Source of the DNA: Odobenus rosmarus divergens | Taxonomy: Eukaryota > Chordata > Mammalia > Carnivora > Odobenidae | Assembly (NCBI RefSeq): GCF_000321225.1 | Contig: NW_004450662.1 | Location: forward strand, 1,786,073 to 1,850,072 | DNA length: 64,000 bases | Direction: 5' to 3' | In this document: piece by piece, positions 47,678 to 59,277 of the stretch | Layout of the letters: every line of letters begins with the position of its first letter | How positions within the stretch are numbered: position 1 is the stretch's first letter | Position numbers and translations under genes: made by a program | The notes under the pieces: generated by a model | The model's input: the letters and a program-made list of their open reading frames with translations, nothing else | What the model was told of the DNA's origin: nothing | The model's database searches: none

Positions 47678-47947
47678 AAAATGCTTCAATTTCTAAAGGA
47701 CTGCAGGATCAGACTGTCTCTCTGGGCGCCACAGTGCAATTCACTTGTGAGGTGCACGGGAACCCAACTCCAAACCGTACCTGGTTCCATAATGCGCAGC
47801 CTGTTCATCCTTCCCCACGACATCTCACTGCAGGAAACGGATTGAAAATCAGTGGTGTGACCATGGAAGATTCGGGACTGTATCAGTGTGTAGCAGATAA
47901 TGGGATTGGATTCATACAGTCTACTGGGAGACTTGAAATTGAAAAAG
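47678..47947 (+). CDS. CDON: CDON exon 7: Ig-like domain 4
   Basis: Acceptor TTATTTTCAG at 47677; donor AAAAAG followed by GTAGGC at 47948, one of the weaker donors here. 270 bases, phase 1 at both ends, residues 311-400 with split codons. A complete Ig domain: Cys334 ([10 protein letters not shown]) and Cys381 (SGLYQC), Trp346 in the C strand. Asn312 (NAS) and Asn343 (NRT) are potential N-glycosylation sites. A degenerate relative of this exon lies about 1.3 kb upstream in intron 6. Confidence 0.97.
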
Positions 47948-48232
47948 GTAGGCTTTTGGGTCCTGCAATCATATGAAGTTTCACTTTACAGTTGGCTTTG
48001 GTTTTGGTTAAAAATTAAATCATTTTTAAAAATTTTTAAAAATTAAATCATTAAATCATTTCACTAAAAGGGCATAATCCTATTACCATAACAGAACTAA
48101 TGCCTATTTCCCACGTTCCTTTCTAGTTGCAGGTCAGTCTTTCCATGATGAAGCAAGATCAACCTCATTTAAAAAAAATTTTTTTTAATTATTTTTTTTA
48201 ACAGTTACTATGTAGTTTAAAAGGCATGTGGT

Positions 48233-48448
48233 GGGCGCCTGGGTGGCTCAGATGGTTGAGCGTCTGCCTTTGGCTCAGGTCATGATCCCAGAGTCCTGGG
48301 ATCGAGTCCCGCATCAGGCTCCCTGCTCCTTGGGAGCTTCTCCCTCTGGCCCTCCCCCCTCTTATGTACTCTCTCTCTTTCATTCTCGCTCTCTCAAATA
48401 AATAAATAAGTCTTAAAAAAAAAACATTTTCTTTAAAAAAAAAAAAAA
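48233..48448 (+). mobile_element. Carnivore tRNA-Lys SINE with odd tail
   Basis: Sense element with a perfect 14-bp duplication AAAAGGCATGTGGT (48219-48232 and 48449-48462). The tail is AATAAATAAATAAGTCTTA, ten A, CATTTTCTTT, then a second A-run. The CATTTTC inside the tail also follows the A-run of the SINE at 46757. Confidence 0.95.
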
Positions 48449-48479
48449 AAAAGGCATGTGGTAAAAGTCTCTCATTCCT

Positions 48480-49330
48480 ATTCTCCAGACAACCATATTG
48501 CTTTTAGAACTAATTAGTTTTATCAGTTTCTTGAATATCCTTGTATGTACATTTATGATCACTTACACATAACATGTCTGTGTGCATTTAATAACATCTG
48601 TTTGTTTTTTTCCCCTAAACGGTGGTGTGTTCTTTATCTTGAATTTTTCCCTTAACATATCTTGGATATCTTCCTGTATTAACAAGTGTTTCCTTCCTTT
48701 TTCAAATTGCTGATTATTAGTATTCCATGATATGGTTGTAATGATTTGGCTAGTACCTTATTGATGGCTATTTCTAATCTTTTGCCATTTTAAGGAGTTC
48801 TATAATGAATGTCCCTCTGCATAGCTTATTTTGCACAGGTGTTTATATCTGTAAAATAAATTCCTAGAAATGAACTTGCTGAATAAAAGCAGGTTGCATT
48901 GGTAATTTGGGTAGACACCACCGAGTTGCTCTGCAAAATTGTCGCTTGTCTTTATATTCTTACTGACCAGCAGTGTGTAACTGCCTGCCTCCTCCTATCC
49001 TTACCAAGGCAGGGTGTTGTCAATTGTTTTTTAAATCTTTGCCAGTCTGGTAGGTTAAAAAAAAAGTACCTTTGGATCTATGTTTCTTCTAGTATGAGTG
49101 ATTTAGGCTTCTTTTCATGTGTATGAGTCATTTGAATTTGCTTTCCCGTGTATTGACTGTTCATTTTCTTTTATCCACTTTAAAAATTAGATTGTTGGTC
49201 TTCTTTCTTGTGGATTGGTAGTTCTTTATATATTAGGAAATCAATCTTTTGTCTATGAGTTACAACTATTTCAAATGTCAAAGAATCATTGTCAGGCAGA
49301 TCAATTCTCTGACCTTCATGCAGTTATTTT
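48480..49330 (-). mobile_element. Old L1M ORF2/3' fragment, antisense
   Basis: Antisense words of old mammalian L1 occur in order: AATAAATTCCTAGAAATGAA, GTTGCTCTGCAAAATTGTCG, GGCTTCTTTTCATGTGTATG, TTATATATTAGGAAATCAAT. The reading frames are broken. Confidence 0.75.
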
Positions 49331-49444
49331 AGAAGTTAATAATAAAAAACAATTTTTAATTGGCATGTATTTGGAAATGTAAAATTTCTTCTCAGTAGTG
49401 GAGTTAAAAAAAAAAACTGTAATGGAAATTTAAAATACTTTGGT

Positions 49445-49653
49445 GGGGTGCCTGGGTGGCTCAGTTGGTTAAGTGTCTGCCTTTGGCTCAGGTCATGATC
49501 CCGGGGTCCTGAGATCGAGCCCCGCATTGGGCTCCTTGCTTCGCGGGAAGCCTGCTTCTCCCTCTCCCACTCCCGCTGCTTGTGTTCCCTCTCTCACTGT
49601 GTCTCTCTCTGTCAAATAAATAGATAAAATCTTTAAAAAAATAAAATAAAATG
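49445..49653 (+). mobile_element. Carnivore tRNA-Lys SINE nested in L1
   Basis: Sense element with a perfect 12-bp duplication AAATACTTTGGT (49433-49444 and 49654-49665). L1 sequence resumes on both sides. The body ends GTGTTCCCTCTCTCACTGTG, like the copy at 42710. Confidence 0.95.
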
Positions 49654-50915
49654 AAATACTTTGGTAATGAAAATATCACAGATCGAATCGTGTAGGATAT
49701 AGCCAAAATGGAACTTAGAAGGAAATGTATAGCTTTAAATGCTTATAAAAGAAAACTGGTAAGACTAAAAACTAGTGAGCTAAGTGAAAAAACAGAAGAG
49801 ATTTAAAGAAAGTAGAGGAAAAGAGATAATAAAGATAGGAGCAGAAATCAATTGAATAGAAAATTAAGATGGAGAGAGGATCAATAAAGAAAAAAGTTGG
49901 TTCTTTGTAAAATCTAATAAAATGGGCGAATCTTTGGCAAAATACAAATAAACAATAATAGGAATAAAAAGTAAAAGTCTTGTAGAGACTGAAAGTAATA
50001 AGACTGTGATAAACTTTATGCCAGCAATTTACAACTATAGACAGAAATGGACAAATTCTTAGGAAAAATACAACTTAGTAAAGCTGTGACTTAAAAGAAA
50101 TGAAAAAGCCTGAATAGTCCTATATTAGCAGAAAGAAACTGATTAGGGTTTTAAAATCTTCCCACAGAGAAAACATCAGGCCGGCTGGTTTTATGGAGAG
50201 TTCTACTAAACTTTCAAGTAACAGACCGTCCCAGATACTACACAGACTCTTCCAGAGAAAAGTAAAAAATGGGAATTCTCCAGGCAGTATGATTTTGATG
50301 CTAAAAATCACAAGGGAATGGCACAAGAAAGGAAAATCGAAGGCCAACCTCATTTATGAACATAGATGCAAAAATCCTATATAAAATATTAGCAAGTCAT
50401 CAACATATAAGAAAAGGAAATATATCTTGACTAAGGAGTCATCCCAGGAATCTGTCAGAAAATTTAAAGTGTCATTCATCCTTTTGATTGAATAAAAAAG
50501 AAAAATAATATGATTATATCCATAGAGGCAGAAAAATTTGACATATTTCAGTATCCATGTTAAACACTCTTAGAAAAATAGAAATAGAAGGGAATTTTCT
50601 TAATTTGATAAAAAGTATCTAACAAAAACTTACAAGAAACATTACTTTTAGTGGTGAAATACTGGAAAGATTCTCTTTAAAAATCTCTTTTATTTTTCAT
50701 CATACTGGAGATTCTAACCAGCACAGAAGGACAAGAAAAATAAACTATGTAAGGATAAGAAAGAAAGAAACCAAATCATTATTAATTTATAACTGCCATG
50801 ATTGCCAACATAGAGAATTCTCAAATTGCTGGCAAATTATTAGAAATAATAAAAACATTTAGCAGCGTGGCTGGATGAAGACCAACAAGCAAGAATCAAT
50901 GTCTTTCTACATAAC

Positions 50916-51350
50916 AGTGTGTTAGGTTTCTCCAGAGAAACAAAACCAAGAGAATATATAAAATACAAAGAAGAGGTGATTTCTTACAGGAATTGGCTCA
51001 CATGGTTATGGAACTGGAGAAGGAGGCAAGCCAGTAGTGTAATTTATTTGTGGGGAGGAGGAGGAGCTGATGGTTTAAGTCTTAACCCAAGTCCAGGACT
51101 GGAGAACCAGAAGCACTGATGTTCAGTGACCGAGGACAGGAGAAGATGAATCAGCTTAAGCAGAGAAAATTCACCTTTCCTCTGCATTTTCATTCTACAG
51201 AGCACTCAGCAGACTGGACGGTGCTCACCATGTTGGGTGGGGCCATCTGCTATACTCTGTTCACCAGTTCTCATGCGGCATCATTGCAGACACACCCAGT
51301 TATTTGGACATCCCTTCGCCCAATCTAGCTGACACATGAAATTAATCATT
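50916..51350 (+). mobile_element. LTR-like or other mammal-wide repeat nested in L1 (unnamed)
   Basis: It begins near TGTTAGGTTTCTCCAGAGAA and ends near GCTGACACATGAAATTAATC, the ends of a well-known mammalian interspersed repeat whose name I cannot give with confidence. ATAAC at 50911-50915 and 51351-51355 may be a 5-bp target duplication. L1 ORF2 continues after it. Confidence 0.55.
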
Positions 51351-51934
51351 ATAACCAGCAACAAACAGAAAATCTAATTTAAAAAAGTCACCTTTCAATA
51401 TTAGCAGCATTAAAAAGACCTAGGTAACCTGGAAAGGTATACCAGCTGGTAGATACCCAAAGTCAGTATTAGACAGCTGTCAGGTCTTTTCAAAACCTTT
51501 TCTGTAGATTCATGCAATTTCAATTAAAATCCTATCAAAATATTTTGAGGATCTTGACAGACTGATTCTGAAATTTATATGGATGAGCAAAGGCCCAAGA
51601 ATAGCTAAAACATAGGAAAAGAAGAAGAAAAAGAACACGGGGGACTTGTTTTTACAGATATTAGTATACAGAAATCTGTGGTAATTAAAATATGACGTAT
51701 TGGTGCAGGAACAAATAGACTCTTAGAACGAGACAGAGACGGCCAAAGACATTTGCACCCAAGGACTTGACTTAGGTGGCATTGCAGATCACCAAGAGGA
51801 GGCTATCCATTTCAAGTTTTGATGTGGGATAATTAGTTGTCAAATTGGACAAAAAGAAATTAAATCTCTAGCCCATAATGTGTACAGACAAATTCCTGGT
51901 AGATTAAAGTCCTATCTATGAAAGGCAAATGACC

Positions 51935-52140
51935 AAAAAAAATTTATTTATTTATCTATTTACTTAGAGAGCATGAGTGGGGCGGGGTGGGGGGGCGCAG
52001 CAGAGGAGAGTGAGAGAATCCCAAGTAGACTCCTCCTGAGCATGAATCCTGATGTGGGGCTCGATCTCACAACCCTGAGATCATGACCTGAGCCGAAATC
52101 AAGAGCTGGATGCTTAACTGCCTGAGCCGTCCTGGTGCCT
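51935..52140 (-). mobile_element. Carnivore tRNA-Lys SINE (old) nested in L1
   Basis: Antisense element with A/T-rich left end TTTATTTATTTATCTATTTA, a middle with GGGGCTCGATCTCACAACCC, and a worn head GCCGTCCTGGTGCC. No clear target duplication. Confidence 0.82.
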
Positions 52141-52687
52141 CGAGATGGCAGATTTTTGAAAAAAATATAGTTGAGTATCTATCTGATTGGGTTTCAAAAC
52201 CTAAGACATTTTGAGCTAATTTTTTTTTAAAAAGATTGATATGACTACATTGATATTAGAACATCTTTGTTATTAAAGGATAGCATTAAAAATGAAAAGA
52301 AAAGCAACATACTGTGAGGAGATGCTAGTAACATGTAGAACTAATAAAAGAACAGTATCTGGAATGTACAAAAACTCTGAATCACTACCAAAAAGATAAA
52401 TGACCCAATCGAAAAATGTACAAAAGGCATTTCACAAAGGAGGAAAAATATCAGTGACACAGGTGAAAAGATGTTCAATCTCATTAACACTCAGGGAGGT
52501 ACAGCTTATTACCAGTGAGACAAAATCTTAACGTTTACTAGATTGGCAAAAGTTCAGAAATCTAATCATGCCAGGTGACGGTTTTGTCAAATGTAGGAAG
52601 TAGGACTAGAGGAAGGAAAGGGTGCGCTGGAGAAAATGCCATTTGTAATTAAGATTCCACTGTAGGTGCACTTCACATTAGCTCCAG

Positions 52688-52910
52688 GGGCGCCTGGGTG
52701 GCACAGTCGCTTAAACGCCTGACTCTTGGTTTCAGCTCAGGTCATGATCTCATGGGTTGTGAGATCGAGCCCTACGTCTGGCTCTGTGCTCAGCATGGAG
52801 TCTGCTTGAGTTTCTCTCTCCCTTTCCCTCTGCTCCTCCCTCTTGCGCGTGCGCTCTCTCTCTCTGGAATAAAGAAATAAATCCTAAAAAAAAAAAAGAA
52901 AAAGAAAAAG
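52688..52910 (+). mobile_element. Carnivore tRNA-Lys SINE (older type)
   Basis: Sense element of the CTCTTGGTTTCAGCTCAGG type, with a tail of A-runs broken by G. CTCCAG occurs at both ends. Confidence 0.9.
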
Positions 52911-53316
52911 AAGACCTCCAGAGAATGAATACCTAGAACCAAAAGGAAAGAGAGTTGGCATCACTGTAGTTTGGAAAAAAAGTGTGGTTCATGTTATATG
53001 GCAAGAAAAACGTTCATCAGCTTTTAGTCAGAACTGGTTTGTCTCCCAGGATTTTTGTAATCAGATGTCTCCCCCTGGAATTAACTATTTTTTTGTGAAG
53101 GAGTATTATTTTGTTTTATGCTATTTCATACTGTTTTCATGTTTCAAGTCTGAGGTTTTGGCTTCACATGTTCTTTACTTACAGTTGTTGGATGTATAGG
53201 GGTTACATAGTGGAAAGCTCTCAACAGATTCCTTTATATACATTCCTTTTTTCCTAAAGGACCGGAAGTCTAAGTAGGAAATGTCTAGAAGCCTACAATG
53301 AAGAATTTTACTTTTT

Positions 53317-53483
53317 TAAAAAATTTATTTGAGAGAGAGAGGGCACAATCAGGGGGAGCAGGAGAGGGAGAAGCGGGCAACCCACTGAGCAGGGAGCCCG
53401 ATGCGGAACTCGATCCCAGGACCCTTGGATCTTGACCTGAGCCGAAGGCAGATGTTTCACCAACTGAGCCACTCAGGCGCCCC
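53317..53483 (-). mobile_element. Carnivore tRNA-Lys SINE
   Basis: Antisense element with a 16-bp duplication differing at one base, AAGAATTTTACTTTTT (53301-53316) and AAGAATTCTACTTTTT (53484-53499). Confidence 0.95.
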
Positions 53484-53639
53484 AAGAATTCTACTTTTTA
53501 TGGACAGTTTTACTTGCTGAAAGTTGAGAAGGGAACTAATAAGAAGTGATATCTTTGTTTTAATTATTACTATCATTACTGTATCACTATTTGCATGTGA
53601 CTTTGCAAACACTGTTATTTCAGTGAATGAATGTGTTCT

Positions 53640-53795
53640 CCATACTGTAAATGTAAAACATTGCTTAGGGGATTGTAACCAGATTTACTGTGGTGATCAT
53701 TTCACAAAGTGTATATATATGTTGAGTCATGATGTTGTGCACCTGCAACTAATGTTATATGTCTGTTATACTTCAATTAAAAAAAAAAAACAAAA
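53640..53795 (+). mobile_element. L1 3' end, sense (older type)
   Basis: GTGGTGATCATTTCACAAAG, GTTGTGCACCTGCAACTAAT and ATACTTCAATTAAAAAAAAA are the usual 3' terminal words of an old L1 (L1MA-like). It ends in a poly-A about 160 bases before exon 8. Confidence 0.75.
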
Positions 53796-53951
53796 CACTG
53801 TTAAGAAACACGTGGATAAAAGACACATTTAAGACTGCTACTTGGGCACAACATTGAGAACATTTATGCAGTGAGATGAATTGACATAATTTTGCATTGT
53901 AGATACAACAGTGTTCTTACTCTTTTTATGTGTGAATTACCTTTTTAATAG

Positions 53952-54302
53952 GCGGTGGACTCAAGCCAGTTATAATTACAGCACCAGCAAGTGCACAGGT
54001 GGTAGATGGAGACTTTGTTACTTTGTCCTGCAATGCCACTGGAGTGCCAATCCCCGTCATGCGTTGGTACCACAGGCATGGGTTGATAACCAGCCATCCG
54101 TCTCAAGTGCTTAGATCTAAATCCCGGAAATCCCACTTACGACCTGGGGGCTTTGACCTGGAGCCTGTCTACCTCATCATGTCCCGAGCTGGCTCAAGCT
54201 CTCTGTACATTCAGGCTGTCACTCAGGAACATGCTGGAAAATACACCTGCGAAGCTACGAATGAACATGGCACCACGCGGTCGGAGGCAATCCTCACAGT
54301 GG
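53952..54302 (+). CDS. CDON: CDON exon 8: Ig-like domain 5
   Basis: Acceptor CTTTTTAATAG at 53951, donor GTGG followed by GTGAGT at 54303. 351 bases, phase 1 at both ends, residues 401-517 with split codons. Largest Ig exon: Cys427 (TLSCNATG) and Cys500 (GKYTCEA) with Trp439 in the MRWY strand. The long insert between them, including [14 protein letters not shown], is characteristic of CDON and makes this domain longer than a standard Ig fold. Asn428 in NAT is a potential N-glycosylation site. Conserved EHAGKY and NEHGT motifs lie near the end. Confidence 0.97.
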
Positions 54303-55464
54303 GTGAGTGGCCATTCGTTCTTTTTCTCGGGTGATTAGCTTCCTCTGGTAGTAGGGGATAAAGTGCTTTGAAGTATGTTATTTTCATGAGTCCAGCAATC
54401 TCTAAATGTAGATATATTTTCCCAGAGACAGTGAAATACAGAACTGTAGTTTTTGGTATTTGGTCTTCACATGAACCGAATGAACCTTAATCTCCATTTC
54501 TGATCTTTTTGTCAGGGTTGTATTTGTCCTGTGGACAGCTCTCATTTAGGAGCAAGCCCTGGTTAGGACCTCTTTTCATCATGATTAATGCTTTCAGTTT
54601 TCTAAGCTACTGAAAATGGTCATTGCAGACATTTTTCAGGAGAGCCCTTGACAAGTACAGTATCCAAAGTCTCAAGGGTTGGCTTTCATTGAGAAAGTAG
54701 AATCATGGTCCTATTAAATAGTACCTCTTATTCAAAGTTGCCTTTCTAATGGGATGCATAACATTCATTCTTGATATTCTACTGAGTTTTGGTGAGGATG
54801 TCTTAAAAGCTTTGTACAGTTTTTGAAGAACTAGTATATAGAGTATCAATATTATTAATTCAAATTGGACTTAATTCAAATTCAGACCTTCTGTCAGTGA
54901 GTATTTAGAACAGCCTTCCCCCGCAGGTGGTCTGTTGAGTGGAGACTGTTACCTTATGTGTCATTCAAGAGGCAGAGTACCGCCCTTGGTTTTGGCAACT
55001 GAGGGCCCTGCTTTAGAGAGCTTTGTGTGGCCTTCTTCTGCCTGGGGCCTCAGATCCCACAGGTCAAAGAGTCCATGAGGGTAAGGGGTTGTGCTTACCT
55101 GAGCCTGGCTCCCATGTTCCTCCTTCCGTACAGCAGGACGGGGCTCTGGAATTCCTTGCTTTCATTAGTTCGAAGTCTGGTTCCACACAGCTCTTTCCCC
55201 CTGGCCCATATTCCAGAGTGTAGGCCACACCACCAGTGGCCAGTACCCTTCAGCCTGGAGAGTGGACAAGGGGCGGTCTTTGGCACAGGAGTGAAGGCGA
55301 AGTAGACAGAGGTTGGATGGGTACACATGTATTTCCATTCACATGCACACAAGGACCCTCTAGCTCTAGATGAAGCTGGAGGTGGGGAGAAGTGGGGAAG
55401 GCCAGGGTCTTCCACTGATACTCTTGTGCTACTCTGTGAATGGCAGAGGTGGGGATGATGTGGG

Positions 55465-55610
55465 GGTTAAGCGTGTAGGCTGGGTAAGCGTCCTGGCCCT
55501 GACACTTAGGAGCTTTGAGACCTGGGGCAAACTGTCGAACTCGTTCCTGCTTGTTTCCTCATCTGCGTAACAGACATAGTGAAGGCCCTACTCCACAGGT
55601 GGATGTGGGA
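55465..55610 (+). repeat. MIR SINE relic
   Basis: Sense MIR words: AGCTTTGAGACCTGGGGCAA, TTGTTTCCTCATCTGCGTAA. Confidence 0.6.
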
Positions 55611-55624
55611 ATTTAAGGAATTCT

Positions 55625-55745
55625 TACCTCCAGTTCCCAGATGCAGAAACTGGTTCCTGGAGGTTAAGGTCATACAGCCAAGGATACGTGGTGGAACAGA
55701 GTATGCACCTGGGCAGTCTGGTGTGAAGTGTTTAGAATGGTGTCT
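55625..55745 (-). repeat. MIR SINE relic, antisense
   Basis: Antisense MIR words: AGATGCAGAAACTGGTTCCT, GAGGTTAAGGTCATACAGCC, GCACCTGGGCAGTCTGG. It lies tail-to-tail with the sense copy just upstream. Confidence 0.65.
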
Positions 55746-56834
55746 GGCAATAGAAAACCTTCAAATTCCAAGTATTAGGTTCTAATTATTTCTATCTAAT
55801 TATTATTAAGTGATAATTATCCCATGTAGTGGTTAGGGAAGGAAGGAATAGTTACTGATTTCGTCATTTTAAGAAACCTCAAATAAAGAAGGTAGTTGAG
55901 TGTTGTATAAACTTATACATATAAATACGTGTGTGTATGTATACAGGTGTGTGTTTATATATCTGTTCTGCCAAGCAATAATAAGAGTGGCTCTACTCAA
56001 AAGTGTTAGCTGTAGGACAGGTGTAACCCAGGTGCTGCTTGGTTAGCTTTTGGCTGAAGTGATTGTTTCATGTAAATACAGGGTAGCCGGGGACATGATG
56101 AGATAGTCATAGCTGATGGAACTAGATAGTTTGTTTAACTGCCTCACTTTAAATATGAAAGATCTGAATCCCTTAGAAGATGCATAAGCCAATTTGTTTA
56201 GGTTAGAACTTCTTAGTAAGATCTTTAAAATCTGCCTCCCACCCCCCCAGGATTTTAAGTCTTGATTAATACCATTTTCATGTATAGGAAGTAACCCCAT
56301 CACCAACATCCTACGTAAATGGTCCTTGCATTTCCTCTTTTGCACGCTCTGTAATTATTAAGACCCAGCTGAGTTTATTAAAGCTTATAACAATATAGAA
56401 CAACCCATTTCTTTTTATAGGAGTCTGAGCCTTATTAAATTCTAGCATACTGAGAGCTATTTACTTTGTTTTTTGTGAAGAGGGCAGTAAGCAAGGTCAA
56501 AGAGAGAGATGACTGCCCCCCGCCCCCTTTTTTCTTTCCAGAGACCTTGGGTTTTGAGGTCTTGGATGTACAAATATTTGTAGAATGGGTTGTAACTCTT
56601 CAGAACTATAATGGGAGTTGGCTTGGGATAGTCCGGGTAGGGGTGGCTGCCATGAGTGGTCACGGTGGGAATGGCTTTGACAAGTTTGGTTACATTCCTT
56701 GTCTAATTAGTTTCAACTCAGAGCCATTAAATTCATTACCATTAAAAGCTGAGTTTTATCAATCTCTTTTCCAATTCAAAAAGCGTTCTACCTTTAAAAA
56801 TGCTAGATCTCTCATCTGACTGTTTCACAGAGTT

Positions 56835-57044
56835 TTTTTTTTTTAAAGATTTTACTTATTTATTTGAGGGAGAGAGTGTGTGTGAGAGAGAGAGAGAGAG
56901 AGAGGTCACGAGCAGTGGGGAGGGGTAGAGGGAGAAGCAGACTCCCCGCTGAGCAGGGAGCCCGGTGGGGCTCAATCCCAGGACCCTGGGATCATGACCT
57001 GAGCCAAAGGCAGATGCTTAATCGACTGAGCCACCCAGGTGCCC
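56835..57044 (-). mobile_element. Carnivore tRNA-Lys SINE
   Basis: Antisense element with a 10-bp duplication differing at one base (TCACAGAGTT versus TCACGGAGTT). The reverse CT-rich segment is expanded to a long GA run. Confidence 0.93.
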
Positions 57045-58024
57045 TCACGGAGTTGTTTTGAAGATAAGTTGAAATAACATATGTGAAAAAACTTTTTGAA
57101 AGTAGCATTGGGGCCTTATAAATTGTGTCTAGTAGCTTGTGAGTGCTCAAGTTATATTGTTGGAAGTCGTAGAGGGGAAGGAATTGAATCCCCTTCCTAA
57201 TAAAAGTTACAGAAAAGTCTTATTGCATTCTGAAATGGCAGAAGTAGAATTTTGACCCTCATATGGTTAGACCCCAGCTGGAGCATAAGTCTGTCTCATG
57301 CCTCTGGATCAAACGAGGTATGTGGTCTTTAAGCTCTTGTACTGCGAAATACCACTTCCCAGTGGTAACCAGCCCAGAGGATCCAGGAAAGTACTAATGA
57401 TAAAAAGGTCATTCTCCACCACCCTGAGCCACAGCTAATCACCGCCCCTTGCTCTTGCTCCAGGCCCTCCACCGGCAGCCGCACCAGCTCACACCCTTCA
57501 CAGCCAGCCCACATTCTGACTCACTAGGTAAACACGGCAGCTCCAGGAGCAATATTTTGGAAGTGTGTCTCAGTGAACTTAATTCGTTTTCTCCTATATG
57601 ATTTTCTCACTGGCGTTTTATTTTCTTTAGTGGAGGACGCGTCTGGGACACCTTTTCTCTTTTAAACTGAGAACTGACCTTGCACCGTTAGCTATGGGGT
57701 TTTTTTTGTTTTTGCTGCTTCTCTCCTAAACTGCGGTGATTGTTGGAAAAACACACCCACCCTTTTTTTTTTTAAACCAGGAATCTGACTTCATTGTGCA
57801 AAAGAAAGGCTTTCACATTGTTTCCCCTGCTCCCTTCCTCCACAGAAGTGGTCAAAAATAGGAGATCTTTTTGTCGCCAGGATGAATAGCACTGTAGAGC
57901 AAGCAAGCCATCAGTACTTCGGTTTCATGGTGCTGGCAGCATACTTGTTTTCCTAGACTGCTTTCTCATTTTTGGCGGCGGCACCACTAACATTCTTCAG
58001 CCACCTCTTTTCACCATCTCCCAG

Positions 58025-58165
58025 AACCCTAATTTCTTTATCTGTAAAGTAGAAGTGGTGCTATCTACCTAAGAATGTTTTTTGAGAATTTAATGAGATC
58101 ATATTCATTAAATGTCTAGCACAATGCTTGGCACATAATATGTGCTCAGTAAATTTTTTGGGGGG
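58025..58165 (+). repeat. MIR SINE relic
   Basis: Sense MIR words: TTCTTTATCTGTAAAGTAGA, GAGAATTTAATGAGATCATA, CAATGCTTGGCACATAATAT, GTGCTCAGTAAA. Confidence 0.75.
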
Positions 58166-58508
58166 TGAGGGGATATATGCAACCTATTTATTTTTTCAGT
58201 GCAAATAAAAGTATTTTCCCTTCTCAGGATGTTCTGGATGCTTTTAGTCATATTAAGACTGCGGGCTTGCTTTATTTTTCTTTAGATTGGCAGTTTCTTT
58301 TTTTTTTCTTTTATTTGTTTCTTTATTTACTAGAGTGGCAGTTTCTTAAGCCAACCTTCGATTCTATCCAGAAAGAGGGCTTGCTTTGGAAATAAGTAAA
58401 TTCTTCCTTTATCTTTGCTAGTCTTGTTTCATTTCTTTCCTCTTGATGAATATAAATTGTTTTGCTTGTGTAGGGTAAGTATTTTAGTTATCCAACAGCC
58501 CCTTTATT

Positions 58509-58719
58509 TATTTATTTTTTAAGATTTATTTATTTGAGAGAGAGCGAGCCAGCGAGCATGGGTGGGGGGCTGCAGAGGGACAGAAGCAGAGTTCCCACTG
58601 AGAGTGGAGCCCAGCGCAGGGCTCGATCTCACGACCCTGAGATCATGACCCCGCGATCATGACCTGAGCCGAAACCAAGAGTTGGACACTTAACCGATGG
58701 AGCCACCTAGGCGCCCCTG
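58509..58719 (-). mobile_element. Carnivore tRNA-Lys SINE (older)
   Basis: Antisense element with a 16-bp duplication differing at one base, CAACAGCCCCTTTATT (58493-58508) and CAACAGCCCCTCTATT (58720-58735). The middle contains GATCATGACC twice, a small internal duplication. Confidence 0.94.
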
Positions 58720-59072
58720 CAACAGCCCCTCTATTATGTCTTACAGTTCTGTGGGTGGACCGGATGCAGCTAAGCAATTCTGCTGGCCTTGCTTTGGCTC
58801 TCTTATGCTGTTGCAGTCAGATGGCACCTGGGGCTGGAACAGCCAAAGTGGCTTCACTCCTATATGTGTGGTGCTTTTGTGAAGGCTGGAATCCCCACCT
58901 GCCTCCCCTTCCTTCCTTCCATCCCCCCACACCCCTGTAGTCTCTCTGCATGGCTCGCTTGGCTGTCTGTATGTGGCAACACAAAGAGTAGTAGTGCCAA
59001 GCCTTCTTAAGACTCAAGGCTGGAAGAGCACAGTCTCACTTCTGCCTTCCATTGGTTAAAGCTGGTCCTGGG

Positions 59073-59277
59073 GGGGCGCCTGGGTGGCTCAGTTGGTTAA
59101 GCGACTGCTTTCGGCTTGGGTCATGATCCTGGAGTCCCGGGATCGAGTCCCACGTTGGGCTCCCTGCTCAGCAGGGAGTCTGTTTCTCCCTCTGACCCTT
59201 TTCCCTCTCATGCTCTCTATCTCTCATTCTCTCTCTCTCTCTCAAATAAATAAATAAAATCTTTAAAAAAAAAAAAA
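59073..59277 (+). mobile_element. Carnivore tRNA-Lys SINE
   Basis: Sense element with a perfect 15-bp duplication AAAGCTGGTCCTGGG (59058-59072 and 59278-59292) and a 16-A tail. Confidence 0.96.

Larger units (their letters stand above)
49335..52680 (+). mobile_element. Old L1M ORF2 remnant, sense, with nested insertions
   Basis: Decayed L1 ORF2 in sense order: GGAACTTAGAAGGAAATGTA, AATAATAAAGATAGGAGCAG, AAAAAGTTGGTTCTTTGTAA, GTATCCATGTTAAACACTCT, TTGGTGCAGGAACAAATAGA and GAAAAGATGTTCAATCTCAT. Stops and indels are frequent. It is interrupted by a SINE (49445-49653), an LTR-like element (about 50916-51350) and another SINE (about 51935-52140). The reading frames here belong to this fossil, not to a host gene. 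Confidence 0.8.
47948..53951 (+). other. CDON: CDON intron 7
   Basis: 6.0 kb, phase 1. It is mostly mobile-element sequence: a sense SINE, an antisense old L1, then a sense old L1 that has taken up two SINEs and an LTR-like element, followed by further SINEs and an L1 3' end. About 52910-53300 holds nothing I recognise. The acceptor is CTTTTTAATAG. Confidence 0.9.

Noticed and set aside
48480..49665. Twin-priming inversion of a single L1
   Set aside because: The antisense part covers a region that also appears in the sense part near 52320-52650, so two insertions are needed.
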